Positions 1 to 8,095 of a stretch of DNA of 64,000 nt are shown piece after piece. A program made the position numbers and the translations under genes. The notes under the pieces are model-generated. The model ran no database searches. It was not told where the DNA came from and worked only from the letters and a program-made list of their open reading frames with translations. Location: contig JAEWST010000103.1 in assembly GCA_023398105.1 (NCBI GenBank), forward strand, positions 62,001 to 126,000, written 5' to 3'. This stretch comes from Bacillota bacterium (GTDB taxonomy: Bacteria; Bacillota; Clostridia; Acetivibrionales; DSM-1351). The stretch's first letter is position 1. Each line of letters opens with the position of its first letter.

Positions 1-637
1 TGAGGTCTGGACCTTGTCCTTTATAAGTAGCCAATGCAGTAGCAGCTGTTAACCAACCAGCATTTCTTCCCATACATTCAAGAATAGTTATCATACCAGT
101 ATTATAAACTCTTGCATCATGGTAAACTTCCATAGTTGATGTAGCGATATATTTAGCAGCACTTGAGAAACCTGGGCAGTGGTCTGTTCCGAAAAGGTCA
201 TTATCTATAGTCTTTGGAACTCCCATTACTCTACATTCATAACCAACTTTTTGCATATACTTGCTAATTTTGTTACAAGTATCCATTGAATCGTTTCCAC
301 CATTGTAGAAGAAATATCTGATGTCATATTTCTTGAATACTTCAACTATTCTCTTGTAATCAGTTTCATCTTCCTCTACTGATTTTAGCTTGTAACGAAC
401 TGAACCAAGAGCTGAAGAAGGAGTAGTTTTTAATAGGTCAAGTTCATAAGAATCTTCTTTGCTCATGTCATAGAATTGCTCGTCAAGGATACCCTTGATA
501 CCATGAGCTGCACCATATACAGCTGTTATAGCTTCTTGCTTTAATGCTTCCTGAAATACTCCAGCAGCACTAGCGTTAATTACTGAAGTTGGTCCACCTG
601 ACTGCCCGAAAATAGCAGCACCTTTTAAAACTGTCAT
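1..637 (-). CDS. pfp: PPi-type 6-phosphofructokinase, 5' part only
   Basis: Reverse-strand N-terminal ~212 codons of a phosphofructokinase; the rest lies beyond base 1. The ATG at 635-637 follows a GGAGG site (reverse strand, 647-651). The protein opens with a nucleotide/phosphate loop GQSGGPTSVINAS, then GGNDSMDT and PKTIDNDLFGTDHCPG. The Lys in PKTIDND and the non-GDGS loop are characteristic of the pyrophosphate-dependent branch, whereas ATP enzymes carry GGDGS and PGTIDND. It phosphorylates fructose 6-phosphate at the committed glycolytic step in the cytoplasm. It is divergent from the aldolase gene, so two consecutive glycolytic steps share one intergenic control region. The phosphate-donor assignment is inferred from motifs. 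Confidence 0.92.
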   Translation of the reverse strand, partial: MTVLKGAAIFGQSGGPTSVINASAAGVFQEALKQEAITAVYGAAHGIKGILDEQFYDMSKEDSYELDLLKTTPSSALGSVRYKLKSVEEDETDYKRIVEVFKKYDIRYFFYNGGNDSMDTCNKISKYMQKVGYECRVMGVPKTIDNDLFGTDHCPGFSSAAKYIATSTMEVYHDARVYNTGMITILECMGRNAGWLTAATALATYKGQGPDL

Positions 638-802
638 TGTTATATGCCTCCTATATATATTAATTTTTAACTTATACGTTGTTTTATCAATCCCAATTAG
701 AGATTAATATTATCATACGCAACCAAACTAAAATATATCATAAGAAGTTATAAAAATCAATTATGCTTTCTAAGGTTTGACAAAAAAATATCAAAATTTT
801 CC

Positions 803-831
803 TTGATTTTAAGCCTAATATTGCATAAAAT
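803..831 (+). promoter_or_regulatory. candidate sigma-A promoter for the aldolase gene
   Basis: TTGATT at 803-808 and TAAAAT at 826-831 are separated by 17 bases, about 110 bases before the aldolase ATG. The region 638-939 between the divergent glycolytic genes is AT-rich; I see no riboswitch or other gene in it. A TTGACA at 777-782 has no good -10 partner. Confidence 0.4.
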
Positions 832-939
832 AGTAGTAGCAATTTTGAATTACCTTATTACTGTTCAAAATCAAAATTTGTGACAAGTAATAACTATTAT
901 AAAAAAGGTAAAATAATATTTAAAAGGAGTGCTTAAAAA

Positions 940-1875
940 ATGGCATTAGTTACTTCAACAGAAATGTTTAAAAAGGCTTATGAAGGCGGATACGCTATCG
1001 GAGCTTTCAATGTTAATAACATGGAGATAGTTCAAGGTATTACTGAAGCAGCAAAGGAAGTAAATGCACCACTTATACTTCAAGTTTCTTCAGGAGCAAG
1101 AAAGTATGCAAATCACACTTATTTGATGAAATTGGTAGAAGCAGCAATCATCGAAACTAACCTTCCTATCTGCTTACACTTAGACCATGGTGATACTTTT
1201 GAATTATGTAAGTCATGTATTGATGGTGGTTTTACTTCAGTTATGATAGATGGTTCACATCACTCTTTCCAAGACAATATTGCATTAGCTAAAAAGGTTG
1301 TTGAATATGCTCATCCAAGAGGAGTAGTTGTAGAAGCTGAATTAGGTAGACTTGCTGGTGTTGAAGATGATATTAATGTATCAGCAGAAGATTCTTCATA
1401 TACAGATCCTGCTGAAGTTGAGGAGTTTGTTACAAAAACTGGTGTTGACTCATTAGCAATCGCTATTGGTACAAGCCATGGTGCTTTCAAATTTAAGCCA
1501 GGAACAAAACCACAGCTCAGATTTGATATATTAGAAGAAGTTGCAAAAAGACTTCCAAATTTCCCAATAGTTCTTCACGGTGCATCCTCAGTAATTCCTG
1601 AATTTGTTGATATGGTAAATGGAAATGGTGGAAAAATGCCTGATGCAATAGGTATTCCAGAGGATATGCTTCGTCAGGCTGCAAAAATGGCAGTTTGTAA
1701 AATTAACATAGACTCAGATTTAAGACTTGCTATGACTGGTACTATTAGAAAGTACTTCGTAGACAACCCAAGCCACTTCGATCCAAGACAATATTTGTCA
1801 CCTGCAAGATCTGCTATAAAAGACCTTGTTAAGAACAAATTAATTAACGTTCTTGGTTGTGATGGAAAGGCTTAA
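940..1875 (+). CDS. fba: class II fructose-bisphosphate aldolase
   Basis: Zinc-dependent aldolase that cleaves fructose 1,6-bisphosphate to dihydroxyacetone phosphate and glyceraldehyde 3-phosphate. Its 311 residues are close to the usual class II length. The N-terminus has GAFNVNNMEIVQG; the metal-site motif LHLDHGDTFELC is near residue 83; SVMIDGSHHSF, VEAELGRLAGVED and VLHGASSV supply the other metal and substrate residues; KINIDSDLRLA lies near the C-terminus. AAAAGGAGTG precedes the ATG. It faces the phosphofructokinase gene divergently and is followed directly by a strong hairpin terminator, so it is probably monocistronic. Confidence 0.97.
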   Translation: MALVTSTEMFKKAYEGGYAIGAFNVNNMEIVQGITEAAKEVNAPLILQVSSGARKYANHTYLMKLVEAAIIETNLPICLHLDHGDTFELCKSCIDGGFTSVMIDGSHHSFQDNIALAKKVVEYAHPRGVVVEAELGRLAGVEDDINVSAEDSSYTDPAEVEEFVTKTGVDSLAIAIGTSHGAFKFKPGTKPQLRFDILEEVAKRLPNFPIVLHGASSVIPEFVDMVNGNGGKMPDAIGIPEDMLRQAAKMAVCKINIDSDLRLAMTGTIRKYFVDNPSHFDPRQYLSPARSAIKDLVKNKLINVLGCDGKA

Positions 1876-1908
1876 TACAAAAGTAAATTTATTATAAAGA
1901 TAACATAG

Positions 1909-1956
1909 AGAGCTGGCTTCTGAATATTAATTAGGAAGCTGGCTCTATTTGTTTTT
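1909..1956 (+). terminator. intrinsic terminator of fba
   Basis: AGAGCTGGCTTC (1909-1920) pairs with GAAGCTGGCTCT (1935-1946) through 12 pairs including two G-U wobbles, followed by ATTTGTTTTTG. Confidence 0.85.
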
Positions 1957-2019
1957 GTAATATGTAGCATTCAAAATTATGATAAATACAAGACGTAATG
2001 CGGTTGCAGTTATTAATTG

Positions 2020-2074
2020 ACTCGACTTTCCCAGTTGAACACCGATAGACTTTTTAAGCGGGTGAGAGTTGAAT
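2020..2074 (+). repeat. family A repeat, short form with both stem arms
   Basis: The left arm ACTCGACTTTCCC (2020-2032) and the right part GGGTGAGAGTTGAAT enclose CACCGATAGACTTTTTA. It is one of about eleven related copies in the window and lies 220 bases before the GH44 gene. The remaining 2075-2280 is AT-rich leader without a recognisable gene. Confidence 0.6.
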
Positions 2075-2293
2075 TATTTGATATTAAAACGTCTTTTAAT
2101 ACAAATATACTTTTGTAATGTTACAAAATATAATTATTTACGATAATTTTCATATGGAATTTATACAATAAATTGACTACATTTCCTTTTCGTTTTATAA
2201 TTAAAATGTATTAATTTGCAAGATAATAGATTTTGTTGAAAAGATATTATTTTGCAGGAGGTAATATTACATAATAAAAAAGGAGATGCGCAA

Positions 2294-4885
2294 ATGGTTA
2301 AGAACAGTAGAAGAATAGGAGCATTTATTGTTGGAGCAGCGATGCTTTTAACAACAATGCTTCCAAATGGTATCAGCATAGCAGCTTCATCAAGCGAAGT
2401 AAATGTTACAATTGATACCAACGCAGAAAGAGCTTCAATCAGTCCGTACATTTATGGAGGAAATTGGGAGTTCAATAATGCCAAATTAACTTCAAAAAGG
2501 CTCGGCGGTAACAGAATGACAGGTTATAATTGGGAAAACAATTTCTCAAGTGCTGGAAGCGACTGGCAACACTCCAGTGATACTTATGCAGTAGAAAATG
2601 CAAAAATCCCAAAAGCACAATGGGACGAGCCTGGTATAGTGGCAAGTGATTTCCATGAAAAGAATCAAGCGGCTGGTGAAGATTATTCTCTTGTTACATT
2701 ACAGGCAGCTGGATATGTTGCAGCAGATGGAAATGGTACAGTAAAAGAAGAGGATGCTGCTCCTTCAAGCAGGTGGAAAGAAGTCAAATTTACAAAAGAT
2801 GCTCCTCTATCAACTACTCCTGACACAACTGATGACTATGTTTATATGGATGAGTATGTAAACTTCCTAGTAAATAAATATGGTAATGCTTCAACAGCAA
2901 CAGGCGTAAAGGGATATGCAATTGACAATGAGCCTGCATTGTGGGTTAACACTCACCCAAGAATTCACGCTGAAAAACCTACATGTGCTGAGATTATCGA
3001 AAAAAACATTAACCTTTCAAAAGCAGTAAAAGGTGTTGACCCTTCAGCAGAAACCTTTGGACTTGTAGCATATGGATTTGCAGAGTACAACACATTCCAA
3101 GATGCAGCTGACTGGGAAGCTGTAAAGGGTAATTCTAACTGGTTTTTAGATTATTACCTTGATAGCATGAAAAAGGCATCAGATACAGAAGGAAAAAGGC
3201 TTATTGATGTTCTTGACTTGCATTGGTATCCAGAAGCTAAAGGCGGCGGAGAGAGAATATGCTTTGGCGGAGATATTGCTAATACAGAATGTAATAAGGC
3301 AAGACTACAGGCAGCAAGAACATTGTGGGATTCTACATATTTAGAAGATAGCTGGATAGCAACATATTGCAGTGACAAACTTCCTTTATTGCCAAATGTT
3401 CAAAAGTCAATTGATACATATAATCCTGGTACTAAACTTGCATTTACTGAGTATTCCTTTGGCGGGGATGAGCATATAACAGGCGGTATCGCTCAGGCAG
3501 ATGTATTGGGTGTATTTGGAAAATATGGAGTATATGTTGCTAATGTTTGGGGTGGTGGAAGCTATACTGCTGCAGGCTTTAATATTTACACAGATTATGA
3601 TGGACAAGGCTCAACATACGGTGATACTAAGGTAAAAGCTGAGACATCAGATAATGAAAACACTTCTGTATATGCATCAGTTGATGCTAATGATGATTCA
3701 AAGTTGCATGTAATTATGATAAACAAAAATTATGATGCACCAATGGATATTAATTTTAATATAGCTAGTGATAAAGCTTATAAATCAGCAAAAGTATTTG
3801 CTTTTGACAGAGGAAGCTCAAATATATATGAAAAAGCTCCTATAACTAATATAGCTAATAACAATGTTACATATACAGTTCCTGCATTATCAGTTTGCCA
3901 TATTGTTCTTGATGAAGACGAAATTAGCAGTACAATCAAATATGGTGATATTAACGGAGATGAAAGCATTGATTCAATAGACTTAGCTCGTTTGAAGATT
4001 GCTTTGCTTAATCCTGAAACACCTTACAATGCAATAGTTGACTTAAACGGTGACAAGGCAGTAGATGCAATTGACTATGCATTATTAAAACAATACTTAC
4101 TTAAAATCATAACAACTATTGGACCTGAAGATCCTGGACAACAGGAAAATAGTGCTCCTGTTGCTGCATTTTCAGTTTCACCAAAAGAAGCATATACTGG
4201 TGATGCTATAACATTTGATGGCTCTGCATCCAGTGATCCTGAAGGAAATGTTAACATTTATTCATGGGATTTCGGTGATAAAACAGAAGGCAGCGGAAAA
4301 ACTGTTATACACAAATATAAAGCTGCTGGAACATTTACTGTAAAATTGACTGTTACTGATGAACTTGGTTTATCTAACAGCACTACAGATACAGTTACAA
4401 TAACAACAGCTACTGGAGATAACTCAGATATTGGATTTGAGGATGGTACACTTCAGAACTTTACTACTAACGACAGTACTTTATCCGAGATGGCTGTTAC
4501 TAGTGAAAAAGCATTCAAGGGTGCTCATTCATTAGCGTGGACGGTTAATGCTACGGCTGATGGAAAAGCTGATATAGTAGTAAACAGTGATGAAACTGTT
4601 GTAGCTCCAGGTGGTACTATGACTTTCAGAGTATGGGTGCCTGAAGATGCTCTTATTAAGACTATACAGCCGTATGTAATGCCACATGATGCTACATGGG
4701 ATACTGTTGAATGGTGTTCTGCATGGTCAAGCTTTGATCTGCTTAAGAAAGGTGAGTGGAATGAATTTGTTGTTTCTATTCCTCCAAATTCTAATACAGA
4801 TTTAGTACAACAACAGTTCGGTATTCAGGTTGAAACTTCGGAAGAAGGTAGTTTTACACTGTATGTTGATTCTATTGACTGGTAG
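2294..4885 (+). CDS. cellulosomal GH44 endoglucanase/xyloglucanase (GH44-dockerin-PKD-CBM44)
   Basis: Secreted 863-residue enzyme predicted to hydrolyse beta-1,4-glucan or xyloglucan chains as a cellulosome subunit. The ATG at 2294 is chosen because AAAAAAGGAGATG lies just before it and a signal peptide follows (MVKNSRR, then a hydrophobic stretch ending near IAASS); the reading frame stays open 14 codons upstream. The GH44 domain (~35-530) has the acid/base Glu in AIDNEPALW (~213) and the nucleophile Glu in AFTEYSFGG (~386). A type I dockerin (~547-605) has two Ca-binding repeats, YGDINGDESIDSID and VDLNGDKAVDAID. A PKD domain (~618-700, WDFGD) and a C-terminal CBM44-like module (~710-863) follow. 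The order matches the GH44 half of C. thermocellum CelJ, without a GH9 half. A terminator follows. Confidence 0.95.
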   Translation: MVKNSRRIGAFIVGAAMLLTTMLPNGISIAASSSEVNVTIDTNAERASISPYIYGGNWEFNNAKLTSKRLGGNRMTGYNWENNFSSAGSDWQHSSDTYAVENAKIPKAQWDEPGIVASDFHEKNQAAGEDYSLVTLQAAGYVAADGNGTVKEEDAAPSSRWKEVKFTKDAPLSTTPDTTDDYVYMDEYVNFLVNKYGNASTATGVKGYAIDNEPALWVNTHPRIHAEKPTCAEIIEKNINLSKAVKGVDPSAETFGLVAYGFAEYNTFQDAADWEAVKGNSNWFLDYYLDSMKKASDTEGKRLIDVLDLHWYPEAKGGGERICFGGDIANTECNKARLQAARTLWDSTYLEDSWIATYCSDKLPLLPNVQKSIDTYNPGTKLAFTEYSFGGDEHITGGIAQADVLGVFGKYGVYVANVWGGGSYTAAGFNIYTDYDGQGSTYGDTKVKAETSDNENTSVYASVDANDDSKLHVIMINKNYDAPMDINFNIASDKAYKSAKVFAFDRGSSNIYEKAPITNIANNNVTYTVPALSVCHIVLDEDEISSTIKYGDINGDESIDSIDLARLKIALLNPETPYNAIVDLNGDKAVDAIDYALLKQYLLKIITTIGPEDPGQQENSAPVAAFSVSPKEAYTGDAITFDGSASSDPEGNVNIYSWDFGDKTEGSGKTVIHKYKAAGTFTVKLTVTDELGLSNSTTDTVTITTATGDNSDIGFEDGTLQNFTTNDSTLSEMAVTSEKAFKGAHSLAWTVNATADGKADIVVNSDETVVAPGGTMTFRVWVPEDALIKTIQPYVMPHDATWDTVEWCSAWSSFDLLKKGEWNEFVVSIPPNSNTDLVQQQFGIQVETSEEGSFTLYVDSIDW

Positions 4886-4926
4886 AATTTAATAGTTTCT
4901 TAATTAAAATATAGTTTTTCATAAAT

Positions 4927-4970
4927 AAGGCTGTTTCAAAGCTAATTTAGTTTTGAAGCGGTCTTATTTA
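4927..4970 (+). terminator. terminator of the GH44 gene
   Basis: AAGGCTGTTTCAAA (4927-4940) pairs with TTTTGAAGCGGTCTT (4951-4965) with a few G-U pairs, followed by ATTTA. Confidence 0.75.
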
Positions 4971-5169
4971 ATTATGGGAATTCATATGTTAAGAAAATAA
5001 ATTTATACAGTCAGTTTAGAAAAAACCAAACAAAACTTATCTAGTTATGGTATTTATTTATGCTATATGATAAAATTGCTAAGTAAAGAAATAGAATATA
5101 GTAGTTATTTACCCAACAATAATTAATTAGTCAATTACTGTTCAAAGCCATTAAATAACTGAAAAATGT

Positions 5170-5237
5170 ACTTTTCAACATGGTGAAAGTGTGCGACAGC
5201 CATAACGCTGATAGACTTTTATGTTTGAAAGTTGAGT
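5170..5237 (+). repeat. family A repeat with paired arms
   Basis: ACTTTTCAACAT (5170-5181) can pair with ATGTTTGAAAGT (5221-5232) in 11 of 12 positions; the core GCTGATAGACTTTT lies just before the right arm, which runs on to GTTGAGT. It sits directly before the ribosome site of the next gene. Confidence 0.6.
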
Positions 5238-5285
5238 TGTTACTTTTGTTTCATAATTTTTTATTTTCAAGGAGAGTGGTACAGT

Positions 5286-6026
5286 GTGAATAACAAAAAG
5301 ATATTGAAATTGGCAGTATTAAATATAGGAATAGCTTTACTAAACATTGCACTGTTTTCTCCTGGACTTTTAAATATAAAAATGGGAGGGGCAAATCCTC
5401 TACATACGGCAATGGGTGGTACAGCAATATTTATGAGTATTATAGTATTCTTTTACGGAAACTACAAGCTGATTTCACAAAAACATAGGATAGTTCAAAT
5501 AAAAGAAATAACAAACTCTGAGGATTGTATTCTTGCTCTAAAACAGGCAAGCGGCAAAAGAATATTTGCTAATGATATTTCTATAATGGTGGAACAGGCT
5601 GAAAGTCTTTGGAAGAAGAAAGAAAAAATACGAAATGTGCTTTTACAGAAATTTAATGTTATTGATACTGTTTTTGAAAGATTTAATGGGACTATTAATG
5701 ATGTAGAATACGTTTTTTATGCTAATATTAAGAGTATACTCAACAAAATATATGCTTTTGATGAAGATGATTACGAGAGAATAGGCAGTAACGTGAACAG
5801 AAAGAAATTCTCATCGAATTATATTGACTCCAAATTAAGTATATACAACGAATATATCAATTACATAAAAAACGCTATGTCAGATAACGAAGAGATATTA
5901 CTTAAACTGGATGCATTGTTGCTTGAAATATCAAATTTTGATTGTCTAGAAATTGGTGAAATAGACAATATGAATGAGATTAGGGAAATAGATGAGCTGA
6001 TAAAAAAGTCAAAGTACTATAAGTAG
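5286..6026 (+). CDS. two-TM membrane protein, possibly XpaC-like
   Basis: 246-residue protein starting at GTG 5286, nine bases after AAGGAGAG; the longer frame from 5232 runs through repeat sequence and is unlikely to be translated. Two hydrophobic segments (~7-29 and ~41-63) anchor a mostly helical cytoplasmic part rich in Lys and Glu. The C-terminal pattern LLLEISNFDCLEIGEID followed by IDELIKKSKYYK resembles the XpaC (5-bromo-4-chloroindolyl phosphate hydrolysis) family as I remember it, but no catalytic motif is visible and no function should be assumed. It is followed after 61 bases by a substrate-binding/VWA protein on the same strand, so the two probably act together at the membrane. 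Confidence 0.6.
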   Translation: MNNKKILKLAVLNIGIALLNIALFSPGLLNIKMGGANPLHTAMGGTAIFMSIIVFFYGNYKLISQKHRIVQIKEITNSEDCILALKQASGKRIFANDISIMVEQAESLWKKKEKIRNVLLQKFNVIDTVFERFNGTINDVEYVFYANIKSILNKIYAFDEDDYERIGSNVNRKKFSSNYIDSKLSIYNEYINYIKNAMSDNEEILLKLDALLLEISNFDCLEIGEIDNMNEIREIDELIKKSKYYK

Positions 6027-6054
6027 AAGATTTTTATGCAGGTAAGTTGAGTTG
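6022..6054 (+). repeat. degenerate family A repeat inside an operon gap
   Basis: GATTTTTATGCAGGTAAGTTGAGT aligns, when split, with the core CTTTTTAT and the tail GGAAAGTTGAGT of family A. It fills most of the 61-base gap before the VWA gene. Confidence 0.4.
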
Positions 6055-6087
6055 CTAATTTTAATTTTAAAGGAGAGGATTTAATTT

Positions 6088-7785
6088 ATGGGTGGAAATC
6101 AAAAGACCATAAAGGTTTTGGGGGTTTTAGTTGTTATATCTGTATTAGTTTTTGGTCTTATTTATGGAGGAATTACTCTAACAAAGAATATGGGTAAAAG
6201 TGCTAAAGTTGTTTCGGCTGAGAATGCGACAGAAACTTTAAATGAGCTATATGAAGATATAATAGTTAATACTGTTGTTGCTAGAAAGGCACAGGTTGAT
6301 CTTGAGCCAGTAGATGTCAAGGATTCCTTGCCAGATATATCAAAGTATCCTCCTCAAGTTGAAAATACAACAAACAAATATATTGAAATATTTTCTTCCA
6401 CGGAAAAAGCAGGAGAGAAAAAGGATGGCTGGCTGGTTGATACAGCAAAGGCTTTTAATGATGCCAACATCAAAATAAATGGAGAGTCAGTTTCAGTAAG
6501 AATAAGAGGAATTGCTTCGGGACAGGGAATGGATTATATTGTTTCAGGCAAATATCTTCCTGATGCCTTTACTCCTTCTAATGAGCTTTGGGGCGAAATG
6601 ATGAAAGCTAAAGGCACAAAGGTTTCGCTTACCGAAAAGAGACTTGCTGGAAATGTTGCTGGAGTTCTGCTATCTAGAAGCAAGTCTGATGAGATGATAA
6701 AGAAATATGGAGCTGTAAACTTAAAGACAATCACAGACGCAGTTGCAGCAAATGAAATTGCTATGGGCTATACCAACCCTTTTGCAAGCTCTACAGGTTT
6801 AAATTTCCTGATTTCAACCTTAAGTACCTTTGATAGTAAGGAATTATTAAGTGTAAAGGCTATTCAAGGTTTTGAGAAGTTTCAGACAAATATTCCTTTT
6901 GTTGCGTATACAACCTTGCAGATGAGGGAGTCAGCACAGTCTGGAGTACTTGATGGATTTATACTTGAATACCAAACCTTTATTAACACTCCTGAATTAA
7001 GCTCTGATTACATATTTACCCCATTTGGTACGAGACATGATAGTCCTATGTATGCCATTGGAGATTTATCGGCTGAGAAAAAGGAAATACTCAATAAGTT
7101 TATAGAATTCTGCAAATCAGAGAAATCCCAAAAGCTTGCTACAGATTACGGATTTAATAAGCATGATGAATATATTCCTGAAATGGATGCTGTTGCGGGA
7201 GATGTTATTTCAAAGGCACAGAGTCTTTGGAAGGAGAAAAAGGATGTTAATAATGATATAGCAGCTGTTTTTGTAGCAGATGTATCAGGTAGCATGAATG
7301 GGGTTCCGTTAAATAATTTAAAGAAATCACTTTTAAGCGGTTCACAGTACATATTGAAGGACACTTCAATTGGACTTGTATCATTTTCAACAGATGTAAA
7401 TATTAATCTTCCAATATCAAAGTTTGACATAAATCAGAGATCCTTATTTACAGGAGCAGTAACCGACTTGACTGCAAATGGAAGTACTGCTATGTTTGAT
7501 GCTATTGTTGTAGCTTCAAAAATGCTTATTGAAGAAAAAGCAAAGAATCCTAATGCCAAATTGATGCTTTTTGTATTAAGTGATGGAGAAACAAATTATG
7601 GACATTCTTTAGATGATGTGAGTGATATGCTCAAAGCATTTAAAATTCCTATTTACACTATAGGCTATAATGCAAATATACAAGCGTTAGAAACTCTTTC
7701 ACAGATTAATGAAGCGGCAAGTATCAATGCTGACTCTGAGGATGTAGTTTATAAGCTAGGCAGTTTGTTTAATGCACAGATGTAA
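6088..7785 (+). CDS. membrane-anchored substrate-binding-protein/VWA fusion
   Basis: 565 residues. One N-terminal transmembrane segment (~7-31) with no lipobox Cys is followed by an extracytoplasmic region (~85-370) resembling ABC-type solute-binding proteins (VDTAKAFNDANI, MGYTNPFASSTGLNFL, VAYTTLQMRESAQSG). A von Willebrand A domain follows (~390-565) with a complete MIDAS: DVSGSMNG (~398), the Thr in NGSTAMFD, and LSDGETN. The MIDAS implies Mg-dependent ligand or partner binding on the outer face. AAAGGAGAGG precedes the ATG. It pairs with the upstream two-TM protein. SBP-VWA fusions are often encoded with XpaC/TelA-type genes; what is bound is unknown. Confidence 0.8.
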   Translation: MGGNQKTIKVLGVLVVISVLVFGLIYGGITLTKNMGKSAKVVSAENATETLNELYEDIIVNTVVARKAQVDLEPVDVKDSLPDISKYPPQVENTTNKYIEIFSSTEKAGEKKDGWLVDTAKAFNDANIKINGESVSVRIRGIASGQGMDYIVSGKYLPDAFTPSNELWGEMMKAKGTKVSLTEKRLAGNVAGVLLSRSKSDEMIKKYGAVNLKTITDAVAANEIAMGYTNPFASSTGLNFLISTLSTFDSKELLSVKAIQGFEKFQTNIPFVAYTTLQMRESAQSGVLDGFILEYQTFINTPELSSDYIFTPFGTRHDSPMYAIGDLSAEKKEILNKFIEFCKSEKSQKLATDYGFNKHDEYIPEMDAVAGDVISKAQSLWKEKKDVNNDIAAVFVADVSGSMNGVPLNNLKKSLLSGSQYILKDTSIGLVSFSTDVNINLPISKFDINQRSLFTGAVTDLTANGSTAMFDAIVVASKMLIEEKAKNPNAKLMLFVLSDGETNYGHSLDDVSDMLKAFKIPIYTIGYNANIQALETLSQINEAASINADSEDVVYKLGSLFNAQM

Positions 7786-7832
7786 GCACTCGAAAGTATA
7801 GTTAGTGCTTACAAGTGTTAACATGAACTTTG

Positions 7833-7877
7833 ATGCTCTTTAGAATAGATTAACATCTATTTTAAAGGGCATTTTTT
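7833..7877 (+). terminator. terminator of the SBP-VWA gene
   Basis: ATGCTCTTTAGAATAGAT (7833-7850) pairs with ATCTATTTTAAAGGGCAT (7855-7872) around a TAAC loop, followed by TTTTT. Confidence 0.88.
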
Positions 7878-8030
7878 ATAATATTCAAATACAAATTTCT
7901 TGCTATATTAAAAAAATATTAAATTCTACCGACAGATATTGTTAAGATAGGTCGAATGTTTTATAGTTATTATATAGTATTACGTAAAAAGATACGTTTT
8001 TTTGAAGTATAAACAAATTGTTAGCTTTAT

Positions 8031-8062
8031 ACCGCTAGACTTTTTATGTGGGAAGGTTGTAA
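8031..8062 (+). repeat. family A repeat, right half only
   Basis: ACCGCTAGACTTTTTATGTG followed by GGAAGGTTGTAAT. No pairing left arm is evident upstream. It lies about 30 bases before the next start codon. Confidence 0.55.
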
Positions 8063-8095
8063 TTTGATAATTGTAAAGCGGAAATGGAGATACAT

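Noticed and set aside
2161..2451. Reverse-strand and off-frame open frames of 60-170 codons throughout, for example 2161-2451, 12850-13209, 38013-38534 and 48409-48873.
   Set aside because: They overlap real genes, lack ribosome sites and show no family motifs; they are shadows of the coding strand.
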